Source of the DNA: Parafilimonas terrae
Lineage (GTDB): Bacteria > Bacteroidota > Bacteroidia > Chitinophagales > Chitinophagaceae
Direction of reading: 5' to 3'
Assembly: GCF_900115755.1 (NCBI RefSeq)
Contig: NZ_FOXQ01000001.1
Location: 434,001-498,000 of the forward strand
Length of the DNA: 64,000 bases
The notes beneath the pieces are model-generated. The model saw nothing but the letters and a program-made list of their open reading frames with translations. It did not search any database and had not been told where the DNA came from. The position numbers and the translations under genes were made by a program. Below are positions 43,324 through 52,498 of this stretch, in pieces (positions within the stretch are counted from its first letter, which is position 1; each line of letters opens with the position of its first letter).

Positions 43324-46300
43324 TTAAAACTTAACATTTAAGCCAATGATAAATTGTTTTGGGTTTGCATAAGAACCCTCATCCACACCAAAGTCTCTTG
43401 ATTGTGTATCATCGCCGGCACTGCTGTTAATTTCGGGATCAACACCAGCATATTTTGTTATGGTAAACAAATTAGCTGCCTGAACATACACCCTCAGGCT
43501 TTGAATGCCTGTTTTGCCCAGGTTGTTAGCACCCAGCGTATAACCCAAAACCATATACTTACACCTTAAATAAGAACCATTTTGAACATACCATGATGAA
43601 GCCACACCTGCTGTGCTGAAATAACTGTTGCTGGAAACCATAGGTGCTGAAGCATTTGTATGCTCCGGTGTCCATGAATCGTATAAGGCTGTTTTACTTT
43701 TTGCACCAACGAATGTGGGGAACAAGTCTGTCCAGTATTTCACATTATTCCATATTTCATTACCCTGTGTACCAAAGAAGAAAGCACTGAAATCAAACGC
43801 TTTATAAGTAAGGCCAATATTAATACCGTAGGTAAAATCAGGATTGGGATTACCAATATAAGTCCTGTCATCATCTGAAATATATCCGTCGCCATTTACG
43901 TCGGCATATTTAAAGCGGCCGAGACCTGCATCCTGCTCATAAGTGGTAACTTCACCATTGGTAGCCTTGCTGGCAGCATCATTCAGCGCATCTATTTCAG
44001 CCTGCGTATTAAAGTATCCTAATACCTTGTAACCATAGAATTCATTTACAGGCTGGCCAACCTGGTTAATTATAAAGTTGTTTCCAAACCTTCTTGAATC
44101 ACCGGTGAAGAAATAGTCTGATGTATTTGAAACCTTGATGATTTCATTTTTATAAGAAGTAAGGTTAAAGCCTAAATCGAACTGTAAATCGCGGGTAATA
44201 TTTCCATGATAGGATATAGAACCGTCCCATCCGTTAGTATGCATCTGGGCGATATTTACATAAGGCGCTGTTCCGTTACCGGCAGTACCAGGTAATGGCG
44301 GGTTAAATAAAAGGTCCTTGATATTTTTCTGGTAGTAATCTAAAGTAAAGTTCAGCTTATTGTTAAACAAAGTGGCATCTACCCCTATATTGCTGTTAAT
44401 GTCTTTTTCCCATTTAGTATCTTCATTAGGAACCTGGCCTGTTTTAAAGCCTTGCACAAGAGAACTGTTAGTTCCGCCAATATCATAGAATGAAGAACCT
44501 TTATCTCCGTTATAAGTTGCATATTGGTTATTCTGGAACACGTTTATCTGGTTACCCATTATGCCCCATCCGGCACGGAGCTTAAGCTCGTTTATCCATT
44601 TTACACTTTCCATAAATTTTTCCTGGGATATACGCCAGCCCACAGTTACAGCAGGAAAATTGCCATATTTATGTGTTGGTGTGAATTTGGAAGAACCATC
44701 ATGCCTGAAGACCCCGCTTATAATGTATTTCTCATTAAACTGGTAATCCAGTCTTGCAATAATGGGAGACCATAAACTGCCATAATACCTGCCGCTGCTT
44801 ACAGAAGGAGATGCATAGGTACCTGTGTTTAATGTGGTATAGTTGGGATCAAATGAAAAGTAATCCCTGTTCCAGGCATCTATATTTTCACCGGTTTCAT
44901 AATAAGCTTCTGTACCTGCCATTAACTGAACATCATGCTTGCCAAAAGTTCTGTGATAAGTTAGTGTATTTGTCCATGTCCAGTTATAACCCCAGTTTGA
45001 ACCCTCATAATACGTATTAGATGTGGTATTTTCTGTATTCTCATAAGTTGGATAACCAAAGCTGTGATAGTAACCGGAATACACTTCACCGCCAAACTGG
45101 GAGTGCAATGTCAGACCTTTTATGAGGTCAACATCTACATAGCCTGCGCCAAACAGCCTGCTGCCCAGCCCTTTGTCATTTCTTGTACGGTAAGCCGTTG
45201 CAACAGGGTTAAATGCATTACCCAGCGCAGCCCCGTAGTTACCGGCAAAATTTCCCATAATATCATACACAGGAATAATAGGCATTTCACGCATGGCATA
45301 GCCTATAAACCCGCCTTCTGTCAGAGGAGTGATTTGAGGGTTATTATTTATGGTATAACTTAAATTTTCACCTACGCGAATGCGGTCGCCGATACTAAAT
45401 TGTGTATTTACCCTTACAGCATATTTTTTCTGATAGGTATAAATTACAGTTCCCTGCTGATCTAAGTAGTTAAATGAAAAGAGGTAAGAGTTTTTATCAC
45501 TGCCACCGCTTACAGTTACATTATGGCTTTGCATTGGGGCATCCTTATTCATTTCATGAAACCAGTCAGTCCCGGCTTTATTAGCTTTGATAATCCTGTG
45601 GAAAGAACCTAATTCACTTGCATCCGTATAATTGGGGTTTACATAATACAAATCAGGATTAACAGAAGGGTCTCCCTCCTTCGCACCTGCCGGAGCAATA
45701 TAATCCGGAAGCACAGGTTTATCACCAGAACCATACAATGAATAATAGGTGGTAGGTTCCAAACCATCATTCCTGTAAGCTAAATAAGTGAGATCGGCAT
45801 TTTCCTGCGGGTTCAGCATGTTCCAGGGATTTCCTCTCTTTACCACCTGCTGGCCATAATACCCGTCATAAGTTACGGATGTTTTGCCCCGTCCCCTCTT
45901 GGTTGTAATAATGATAACACCATTGTTAGCACGGGAACCATAGATTGAAGCAGCACCTGCATCTTTTAAAACCTGCAGCGAAGCCACATCGTTAGGGTTC
46001 AAGTCATTAATGTTACCCGTTGGCACACCGTCAACAACATATAATGGGTTGTTGTTACCAAAAGTATTGATACCCCTGATACGTACCTGGGGCGTTTCAC
46101 CCGGCTGCCCGGAACCGATAACCGTTACACCGGCTGCCTGGCCCTGAAGCTGATTATTAATCTGGCTTGTAGGCAGCTTGTTCATTTCCTCTACGTTTAC
46201 CACGGATACGGAACCTGTAATATCTTTCTTCTTTTGAGAAGTATAGCCGGTTACTATAATTTCATCAAGTGAAGAAGAAGATTCACTTAAAACAACGTTA

Positions 46301-46584
46301 ACCGAGCCCGAGCTGGCGTCAACTTCAATAGTAGCATACCCTACAGAAGAAATAACCAGGGTTGTACTGCCGGCAGGCATTGTGAGTGAAAAGTTTCCAT
46401 CAGCATCACTGGAAGTTCCCACATTGGTTCCCTTTACCGTTACCGTTGCAAAACCAATGGGTGAACCGTCTTTGGCACTGGTAACTTTACCTGTTACCGG
46501 TTTTTGTGCAATTGCTGAGATACTCAATAAAAAAAACAAAAGAAAACTGGCGCATACGCGCATGCAATCGATTTTTTGTCTCAT
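43324..46584 (-). CDS. SusC/RagA-type TonB-linked outer-membrane protein
   Basis: About 1086 residues from ATG 46584 (MRQKIDCMRVCASFLLFFLL signal peptide); an upstream frame of 25 residues is rejected because the signal peptide would be displaced and the promoter covered. Residues 30-115 are a carboxypeptidase-regulatory-like domain (ITGKV-type: VTGKVTSAKDGSPIGFATV). The plug carries NNPLYVVDGVPTGN and VASLQVLKDAGAASIYGSRA, and the barrel ends FIIGLNVKF. SusC proteins import ligands through the outer membrane powered by TonB. It heads the SusC-SusD-VCBS-DUF1573-cytochrome operon. Confidence 0.96.
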   Translation of the reverse strand: MRQKIDCMRVCASFLLFFLLSISAIAQKPVTGKVTSAKDGSPIGFATVTVKGTNVGTSSDADGNFSLTMPAGSTTLVISSVGYATIEVDASSGSVNVVLSESSSSLDEIIVTGYTSQKKKDITGSVSVVNVEEMNKLPTSQINNQLQGQAAGVTVIGSGQPGETPQVRIRGINTFGNNNPLYVVDGVPTGNINDLNPNDVASLQVLKDAGAASIYGSRANNGVIIITTKRGRGKTSVTYDGYYGQQVVKRGNPWNMLNPQENADLTYLAYRNDGLEPTTYYSLYGSGDKPVLPDYIAPAGAKEGDPSVNPDLYYVNPNYTDASELGSFHRIIKANKAGTDWFHEMNKDAPMQSHNVTVSGGSDKNSYLFSFNYLDQQGTVIYTYQKKYAVRVNTQFSIGDRIRVGENLSYTINNNPQITPLTEGGFIGYAMREMPIIPVYDIMGNFAGNYGAALGNAFNPVATAYRTRNDKGLGSRLFGAGYVDVDLIKGLTLHSQFGGEVYSGYYHSFGYPTYENTENTTSNTYYEGSNWGYNWTWTNTLTYHRTFGKHDVQLMAGTEAYYETGENIDAWNRDYFSFDPNYTTLNTGTYASPSVSSGRYYGSLWSPIIARLDYQFNEKYIISGVFRHDGSSKFTPTHKYGNFPAVTVGWRISQEKFMESVKWINELKLRAGWGIMGNQINVFQNNQYATYNGDKGSSFYDIGGTNSSLVQGFKTGQVPNEDTKWEKDINSNIGVDATLFNNKLNFTLDYYQKNIKDLLFNPPLPGTAGNGTAPYVNIAQMHTNGWDGSISYHGNITRDLQFDLGFNLTSYKNEIIKVSNTSDYFFTGDSRRFGNNFIINQVGQPVNEFYGYKVLGYFNTQAEIDALNDAASKATNGEVTTYEQDAGLGRFKYADVNGDGYISDDDRTYIGNPNPDFTYGINIGLTYKAFDFSAFFFGTQGNEIWNNVKYWTDLFPTFVGAKSKTALYDSWTPEHTNASAPMVSSNSYFSTAGVASSWYVQNGSYLRCKYMVLGYTLGANNLGKTGIQSLRVYVQAANLFTITKYAGVDPEINSSAGDDTQSRDFGVDEGSYANPKQFIIGLNVKF

Positions 46585-46629
46585 AAGAATTAATAAGAAG
46601 TGATGAATAAATAAAGCTAATAAGACAGC

Positions 46630-46660
46630 TAAGATTAACAATTCATTGCATCTTTCCAAA
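46630..46660 (-). promoter_or_regulatory. Putative promoter of the SusC operon
   Basis: On the minus strand TTTG (46657-46660), a 19-base spacer and TAATCTTA (46630-46637) give an imperfect fit to the Bacteroidota consensus, 46 bases before the susC ATG. Nearby, TTGTTTATAAATAAAACAA (inverted repeat near 46697-46716) could be a regulator site. No sigma/anti-sigma pair is adjacent. No gene was found in 46661-46917. Confidence 0.4.
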
Positions 46661-46917
46661 AAAAATGCTAAAAAAAGTAATGTGTAAATAATACATATAT
46701 TGTTTATAAATAAAACAATCTCATTTAGTTATATGGTAATAAGCTGGAAAAGTATAGGGTTTTGTCAAAAAAAGTATTGATTATATAAGTTAGCAGCCCG
46801 GAAATTGCGGTAAATAAGTTCAACAAAATGTCTCATTAACCAACGGGCTTCATCTTTGTTTGAGAACTGAGACTCCTCAAATATTAATATCCAATTTTTT
46901 TTGGAGCACCCTAATCT

Positions 46918-47802
46918 TTAACTCCGCCAGCGGTTTATTAATTCATATTTCTCAACCCACTCAATCTCCTTATCTTTTTTAAACCACGTAAGCTGGCGTT
47001 TTGCATATTGTCTGGTGTTTGTTTTTATTTTTTCTATAGCTTCAGGCAGGCTGCATTTTTCTTCCAGGTAATCAAATACCTCTTTGTACCCAACGGTTTG
47101 CAGGGCATTAATGTTTTTATAGGGCAACAGCGATCTTACTTCCTCCACTAATCCTTCGCTGATCATTTCATCAACGCGGGCATTAATGTTTTCATGCAGT
47201 TGCTGTTTCAGCAGGTTTATCCCAATTTTCTTTATTTGAAAATTCCTTGTTTTCATTTCCTGTCTTCTGAATTTAGCTATTGAAATGCCGGTTGCGGTTA
47301 TTACTTCCAGCGCCCGCATCAGGCGCTGGGGATTTTGCTGTTCAGCCTGCTGCCAAAAAGCCGGGTCTTTCTCCTTTACTTCATGCTGCAGCCATGTTAA
47401 ACCTTGCTGATTATACTGCTGAATAATAGATTCACGTACCGACGCATTTATTTCCGGTATCACATCCAGCCCTTCACAAAATGCTTTAATATACATGCCT
47501 GTGCCACCCACCATTATCGCTATATCATTATTTGCAAATATTTCTTCAGCAGCCTGCAAAGCATATTCCTCAAATACCTGCGCATTTACATTATCATGAA
47601 TGGAATGAGAATTAATAAAATAATGTTTGATGGATTGCAGCGCCGCTTCGGGCGGTTTGGCAACACCAATATTCAGTTCTTTATAACACTGCCTCGAATC
47701 AGCAGAAATAATACTTGTTTTATAATGTGCTGCCAATTGTAATGACAGCGCAGTTTTGCCTGATGCCGTTGGTCCAACAATTATAATAACGGTTTTTTGC
47801 AT
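46918..47802 (-). CDS. miaA: tRNA dimethylallyltransferase MiaA
   Basis: A 294-residue protein with the family marks: P-loop GPTASGKT near residue 9, SADSRQCYKELNIG near 34, VGGTGMYIKAF near 98, QNPQRLMRALEV near 155, and the C-terminal ALQTVGYKE and RQYAKRQLTWFKKD. It adds a dimethylallyl group to N6 of A37 in tRNAs reading UNN codons. Length is normal. Same strand as ispH, 126 bases away; DMAPP, one product of IspH, is its co-substrate, so the neighbourhood makes metabolic sense. Confidence 0.97.
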   Translation of the reverse strand: MQKTVIIIVGPTASGKTALSLQLAAHYKTSIISADSRQCYKELNIGVAKPPEAALQSIKHYFINSHSIHDNVNAQVFEEYALQAAEEIFANNDIAIMVGGTGMYIKAFCEGLDVIPEINASVRESIIQQYNQQGLTWLQHEVKEKDPAFWQQAEQQNPQRLMRALEVITATGISIAKFRRQEMKTRNFQIKKIGINLLKQQLHENINARVDEMISEGLVEEVRSLLPYKNINALQTVGYKEVFDYLEEKCSLPEAIEKIKTNTRQYAKRQLTWFKKDKEIEWVEKYELINRWRS

Positions 47803-47928
47803 GTGCTAAACTGCTGATTAAAATATGCTGCCGAAGCAATCGCTTCCCGGAAGGAGGATAAACCAACCTGGTTTCAAAACGCATCAACCACCGGCAACAT
47901 AATAACAAAAATGCAATGGAAAATTGTA

Positions 47929-49155
47929 TTATGAAAAATCCTGAATAAAAGCCTGCACATTCTTTTCTGTTGAGAAGAATCCGGCAAGGCGTTCTATCAC
48001 ATCTTCCACAACGGCATCCGGGCAGCTTGCACCGCTGGTAATTAAAATGCGTAACGGTTTTTTGGCGGGCATATAACTTTGAGTAAGGTATTCCTGCTTG
48101 GTGCGCCAGTTGCAATGCATAATCTCTGTTGAAGACAAAATTTTATCGGCGCTGCTTATAAAAAATGTAGGCAGTTTTTCTTCACATAATTCCACAAGAT
48201 GCGAAGTATTGCTGCTGTTGTAACCGCCAACCACTATGGCTATATCGGCCTCGGTATGTAATAAATCCGCAACCGCCGTCTGATTATCGTTGGTAGCATA
48301 ACAAAGCGTATCCCGTGTATCCGCAAAACGCTCCTGGATATTTTTATCATCAAGATTGTAATGCGCCTTTACCACCTGCTTTAAATAATCGGCAATGGCC
48401 TGTGTGTCGGTGGCAAGCTGCGTGGTTTGATTTACCACGCCAAAACGCTGCAGGTCTTTTGTAATATCAAATCCATTGGAGTAACGGCCTTTAAATGCCG
48501 TATAAAATTCTTCCGCCGTTTTTTTACCTGTAATATAGCCAGCCAGTTCAACCGCTTCATCCATATCATTCACAATAACCGTTGGCGTTTTGGATGAAGC
48601 ATGCGAAAACGTTGCCCTTGTTTCTTCATGTTTTGGTTTGCCATGCACCACAATGCTGTAACCCTTGCCGGCTATCTGGGCGCTTCGGTTCCAAACCTTT
48701 TCTACAAAGGGACAGGTGGTATTATATTTTTCGGATTGAATGCCTTTACGCTGCAGCAAGGCTTCAATTTCAAGCGTAGTACCGAAAGCCGGGATCAGTA
48801 CAATATCATCTTCTTTTAATGTTTCAAAGGGGATAAGCTGTTTGCCATAGGTATCCTGCAAAAATTCAATACCATTTTCTTTCAGGTCGGCGTTTACTTG
48901 CGGATTGTGAATCATTTCGCTCAGCAAAAAAATTCTTTTACCGGGATTTTCTTCAATGGTTCTGAAAGCTATTTCAATGGCATTTTCAACACCATAGCAA
49001 AAGCCAAAATGCCTTGCGAGATAAATTTGCAGCGGGCCAAAATCAAGCAGCGTGGGTGTGAAATCTTTCTTCAGTTTATCCTCGCTTTTTCTCTTATTTT
49101 TTATAGCTGTAATAAGCTCACTGCGGTATATATTGGGAACTGCAAACTGCTTCAT
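47929..49155 (-). CDS. ispH: 4-hydroxy-3-methylbut-2-enyl diphosphate reductase IspH
   Basis: A 408-residue long-form IspH, the last step of the MEP pathway, making IPP and DMAPP. The three iron-sulfur cysteines lie in RHFGFCYGVENA (C53), YNTTCPFVEKVW and TSGASCPDAVVEDV. Other marks are SEMIHNPQVN with a substrate His, HGKPKHEET and GGYNSSNTSHL. The 40-residue N-terminal extension and the insert near 190-260 are normal for Bacteroidota. Upstream of it 49156-49292 contains only an inverted repeat. Confidence 0.96.
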   Translation of the reverse strand: MKQFAVPNIYRSELITAIKNKRKSEDKLKKDFTPTLLDFGPLQIYLARHFGFCYGVENAIEIAFRTIEENPGKRIFLLSEMIHNPQVNADLKENGIEFLQDTYGKQLIPFETLKEDDIVLIPAFGTTLEIEALLQRKGIQSEKYNTTCPFVEKVWNRSAQIAGKGYSIVVHGKPKHEETRATFSHASSKTPTVIVNDMDEAVELAGYITGKKTAEEFYTAFKGRYSNGFDITKDLQRFGVVNQTTQLATDTQAIADYLKQVVKAHYNLDDKNIQERFADTRDTLCYATNDNQTAVADLLHTEADIAIVVGGYNSSNTSHLVELCEEKLPTFFISSADKILSSTEIMHCNWRTKQEYLTQSYMPAKKPLRILITSGASCPDAVVEDVIERLAGFFSTEKNVQAFIQDFS

Positions 49156-49219
49156 AAACTGCGCAAAGTTAAGATTTGCTGAGAGATAAGAAGTTAAAAG
49201 AACCTATCTGGGTTTCAGG

Positions 49220-49289
49220 GTTCACGGGTTCATATATTCACAAGTTTTTGTTCCAACCCGCCAGGCCGCAAATAAATGAACCCGTGAAC
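49220..49289. repeat. Inverted repeat with 14-bp perfect arms
   Basis: GTTCACGGGTTCAT (49220-49233) and ATGAACCCGTGAAC (49276-49289) are exact complements separated by 42 bases. It lies between ispH and the HD gene, both on the minus strand, and contains no T-run after the stem, so it looks like a dispersed inverted repeat more than a terminator. Confidence 0.75.
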
Positions 49290-49292
49290 TAT

Positions 49293-49892
49293 TTAACTTA
49301 CCACCGCCTGTCTCGGAATAATAAACGCAATCAGTTCATCCGGCGTCACGCCCGCCCTGTTGCAGGCGTCATTTATTTCATCCCGCGAAACATTTGCTGC
49401 AAAAGATTTCTCCTTCAGGCGTTTCTTCACGCCCTTCACATCCATGCCTTCATAACCGTTTGGCCGCATTAAAGAATAGGCATGAATCAACCCGCTTAAT
49501 TCATCAAAAGCATACATCATCTTATCCATCTTTGTTTGCGGTTCTACCCCAAAATGTGCCGGGCCGTGGCTTGCTATGGCATGAATAATTTCAGCATCTA
49601 TATTCCTCTGCTCGAGCTCTTCAACAATTTTACGGCAATGTGTTTCTGGCCATTGGTCCCAGTCTGCATCATGCAGCAAGCCTGCAAGTTTCCAGCGCCA
49701 TGCATCTGCATCGCTTAAATTTTCTTTTTCTTTTGCCCAGGCGTGCATTAAAGCAGCCACCTGTTTTACATGCAATTGCAGGCGTGGGTTCTTCACCCAG
49801 TCATTCAATAAATTATAGGCTTCTTCTTTCGATAAAACTTTGCCTGCATTGGCCGGATTACCAAAAACCTGGCGGCCTAAGTGTAAGGACAT
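49293..49892 (-). CDS. HD-domain phosphohydrolase
   Basis: About 199 residues from ATG 49892 (MSLHLGRQVFGNPAN). HD superfamily metal ligands appear as HVKQVAALMHAWA near residue 40, LLHDADWDQWPETH near 73, and IIHAIASHGPAHFGV near 98, followed by KMMYAFDELSGL, the usual late aspartate. This is the small HDIG-type hydrolase group found in Bacteroidota, acting on an unknown phosphorylated substrate. A TTG two codons upstream is less likely as the start. Confidence 0.87.
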   Translation of the reverse strand: MSLHLGRQVFGNPANAGKVLSKEEAYNLLNDWVKNPRLQLHVKQVAALMHAWAKEKENLSDADAWRWKLAGLLHDADWDQWPETHCRKIVEELEQRNIDAEIIHAIASHGPAHFGVEPQTKMDKMMYAFDELSGLIHAYSLMRPNGYEGMDVKGVKKRLKEKSFAANVSRDEINDACNRAGVTPDELIAFIIPRQAVVS

Positions 49893-50080
49893 AATCAATA
49901 TTTTTTTAAGAACAAACTTAACAGATGGAGCTGTTATCTTCTGTATAAAAAATCAGCAGGTGTTCTGGTCATCCCTTGCAGGCACCTTATATATCGGTTA
50001 TATTCAACACGCAGAAATAACTCCTGCAATCTTCAACTCTCACGGCTAATTTGTATATTGCAATCTCTACGATTGAGCCA

Positions 50081-52396
50081 ATGCTTTCACGATTACTTAC
50101 ATTATTTGCTTGTATTACTATTTGTGTTTTTGTTATAAACGCCTGTAATAACACACACAGCAGCAGCGATGCTTTGCCGGAAACGGTTAGCTATAATTTT
50201 GACATACGCCCCATCCTTTCCGATAAATGTTTTATTTGTCATGGCCCCGATGCCAATAAACGGCAGGCCTCTTTAAGATTAGACATTGCAGATTCAGCTT
50301 ATGCACCACTGAAAGAAACCAAAGGCGCTTTTGCCATCGTGCCGGGCAAACCGGAAGAAAGTGAACTGATCAAGCGCATTTCATCAACCGATCCCACCTA
50401 CCTGATGCCATTGCCTGAATCGCATTTGGGAACTTTGAACGAACATGAAATCGCCTTATTTAAAAAATGGATAAAACAAGGTGCAAAATATGAACGCCAC
50501 TGGGCTTTTGTGGCGCCTGAAAAATCGCCTTTGCCAAAAGTAAAAAATGAGCAATGGACAAAGAATGAAATTGATTATTTCATTCTCTCCAAAATGGAAT
50601 CGAAGGGGTTAAAACCAAATGAAGAAGCAGATAAGGAACGTTTATTAAAACGCGTTACAGAAGATATTACAGGCCTGCCGCCATCATTACAGGCAATGGA
50701 TGATTTCTTGAATGATAAAAGCCCCGGCGCTTACGAAAAAGCTGTTGACCGTTTGCTGCAAAGTAATGCCTATGGAGAGAAGATGGCCATGCATTGGTTA
50801 GATGTGGCACGTTATGCAGACAGCTATGGTTACCAGGATGATAACATCCGCACACAATGGCCCTGGCGGGATTGGGTGATCCATGCGTTTAACGAAAACC
50901 TGCCTTACAACACTTTTCTTACCTGGCAGATAGCCGGCGATATGTTGCCAGAGGCCAACAAGGAAGAAATATTGGCAACAGGCTTTTTCCGCAACCATAA
51001 ATACACGGAAGAAGGCGGCGTAATTCCGGAAGAATACCGCATTGAATATATTCTTGACAAAACAAAAACCTACAGCCGTGGCATTATGGGTTTAACAGTG
51101 GAGTGTGCGCAATGCCACGATCATAAATATGATCCTTTCAGCCAGAAAGATTATTATTCTTTGTTTGCTTTCTTCAATAATACAAAAGAGGTGGGTTATG
51201 AAGGCGATGTAAGCATATCGAAGCCTGCAAAAATGCCTTTGCTTTCCATTTCAGATACCGACCGCAAGCAGCTTCTCAACTTTATTAATGATGCGGATAC
51301 ATCAACACTGATGGTTTCCGTAATGGGCGAACAGGATACGCTGCGCAAAACATACGTGCTGGATCGCGGCGTGTATGACCGGCCCACCTACCAGGTGCTG
51401 CCTGCTGCTTTGCCTGCAGTAATGAGGTTTGATACTGTTCAATATCCGCGTAACCGCCTTGGGCTGGCCGCATGGACGGTGAATAAAAACAACCCGCTTG
51501 CAGCGCGTGTTTTTGTAAATCAATTATGGCAGGAGTTTTTTGGACGTGGCATTGTAAAATCTTCCGGCGATTTTGGTATGCAGGGCGATTTGCCCACGCA
51601 CCCGGAATTGCTTGACTGGCTGGCCGTTGATTTTATGGAACACGGCTGGGACATTAAACGTTTGGTAAAACAAATGGTAATGAGTGCAGCTTATCGCCAG
51701 TCGGCTGTTGCCTCAAAAGAAAAGATTGAAGTTGACCCGGAAAACGCTTATTTATCCAGGGGGCCACGGTTTCGTTTACCCGCTGAATTGATAAGAGATA
51801 TGGTTTTATCGAGCAGCGGGTTATTGGTTAGAACTATTGGTGGCCCAAGCGTTAAACCTTACCAGCCAAAAGGGCTTTGGGAGCAGGCCACTTCAGGGCG
51901 CGGCGCTTTGGCAACTTACAAACAAGATCACGGCGATTCGCTATACAGACGTGGTATATACACATTTATCAAGCTCACAGTTCCGCCGCCGTCGATGGTA
52001 ATTTTTGATGCGAGCAACCGCGATCAGTGTGAAGTAAAAAGATTGAAAACCAATACGCCGCTGCAGGCTTTGATCATGTTAAATGATCCAACAGTTTTGG
52101 AAGCAAGCCGCGTATTATCGCAAAAATTAATGGAAGAAAAAAAAGATGAAACCTACAATTTAACGAAAGCCTTCAGGCTGATCATTTGCCGCAAACCAGA
52201 TGACAAGGAAATGAAGATTTTGAAAAGTTATTATGATGAACAATTGCAATCGTTCAAACAAAATAAATTAAGCGCTGATACAACATTGATGCAGGGCGAA
52301 TATATACAGGATGACAAAGTGGATAAGAATTCAACCGCTGCATTAATGAAAACAATAGAGATGATATATAATATGGACGAGGCGATAACGAAGTAG
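50081..52396 (+). CDS. PSCyt1/PSCyt2/PSD1 c-type cytochrome lipoprotein (DUF1549/DUF1553)
   Basis: About 771 residues from ATG 50081, where a lipoprotein signal begins (MLSRLLTLFACITICVFVIN, then ACNN). The N-terminal PSCyt1 part has heme site CFICHGPDAN and the ligand region YLMPLPESH; PSCyt2 (from about 120) includes GLPPSLQAMDDFL, MHWLDVARYADSYGYQ and a second heme site CAQCHDHKYDP. PSD1 contains NRLGLAAW, NQLWQEFFGRGIVKSSGDFG, HPELLDWLA and SNRDQCEVKRLKTNTPLQ. First described from Planctomycetes, these proteins are usually paired with DUF1501 proteins, as here (102 bases downstream). They are envelope proteins of unknown substrate, possibly sugar oxidation. Confidence 0.95.
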   Translation: MLSRLLTLFACITICVFVINACNNTHSSSDALPETVSYNFDIRPILSDKCFICHGPDANKRQASLRLDIADSAYAPLKETKGAFAIVPGKPEESELIKRISSTDPTYLMPLPESHLGTLNEHEIALFKKWIKQGAKYERHWAFVAPEKSPLPKVKNEQWTKNEIDYFILSKMESKGLKPNEEADKERLLKRVTEDITGLPPSLQAMDDFLNDKSPGAYEKAVDRLLQSNAYGEKMAMHWLDVARYADSYGYQDDNIRTQWPWRDWVIHAFNENLPYNTFLTWQIAGDMLPEANKEEILATGFFRNHKYTEEGGVIPEEYRIEYILDKTKTYSRGIMGLTVECAQCHDHKYDPFSQKDYYSLFAFFNNTKEVGYEGDVSISKPAKMPLLSISDTDRKQLLNFINDADTSTLMVSVMGEQDTLRKTYVLDRGVYDRPTYQVLPAALPAVMRFDTVQYPRNRLGLAAWTVNKNNPLAARVFVNQLWQEFFGRGIVKSSGDFGMQGDLPTHPELLDWLAVDFMEHGWDIKRLVKQMVMSAAYRQSAVASKEKIEVDPENAYLSRGPRFRLPAELIRDMVLSSSGLLVRTIGGPSVKPYQPKGLWEQATSGRGALATYKQDHGDSLYRRGIYTFIKLTVPPPSMVIFDASNRDQCEVKRLKTNTPLQALIMLNDPTVLEASRVLSQKLMEEKKDETYNLTKAFRLIICRKPDDKEMKILKSYYDEQLQSFKQNKLSADTTLMQGEYIQDDKVDKNSTAALMKTIEMIYNMDEAITK

Positions 52397-52413
52397 CAAC
52401 TTGACTTTAATAT

Positions 52414-52487
52414 AAACCACGAAAACACAAAATCATTAAGGTACGCCAGGAATAAAGATTCTTTGCGCCTTCGAGTATTTGTGGTTC
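52414..52487. repeat. Diverged copy of the ACCACGAA...TTTGTGGTT element
   Basis: The gap between the PSD1 and DUF1501 genes starts AAACCACGAAAACAC and ends CTTCGAGTATTTGTGGTTC, forming an imperfect inverted repeat. It is a relative of the units duplicated downstream at 53960-54265. Confidence 0.65.
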
Positions 52488-52498
52488 AAAAAATAATC

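Noticed and set aside
47720-48115. 131-codon frame spanning the miaA-ispH junction
   Set aside because: It overlaps both real genes in another frame and its product is Cys/Arg-rich without homology.
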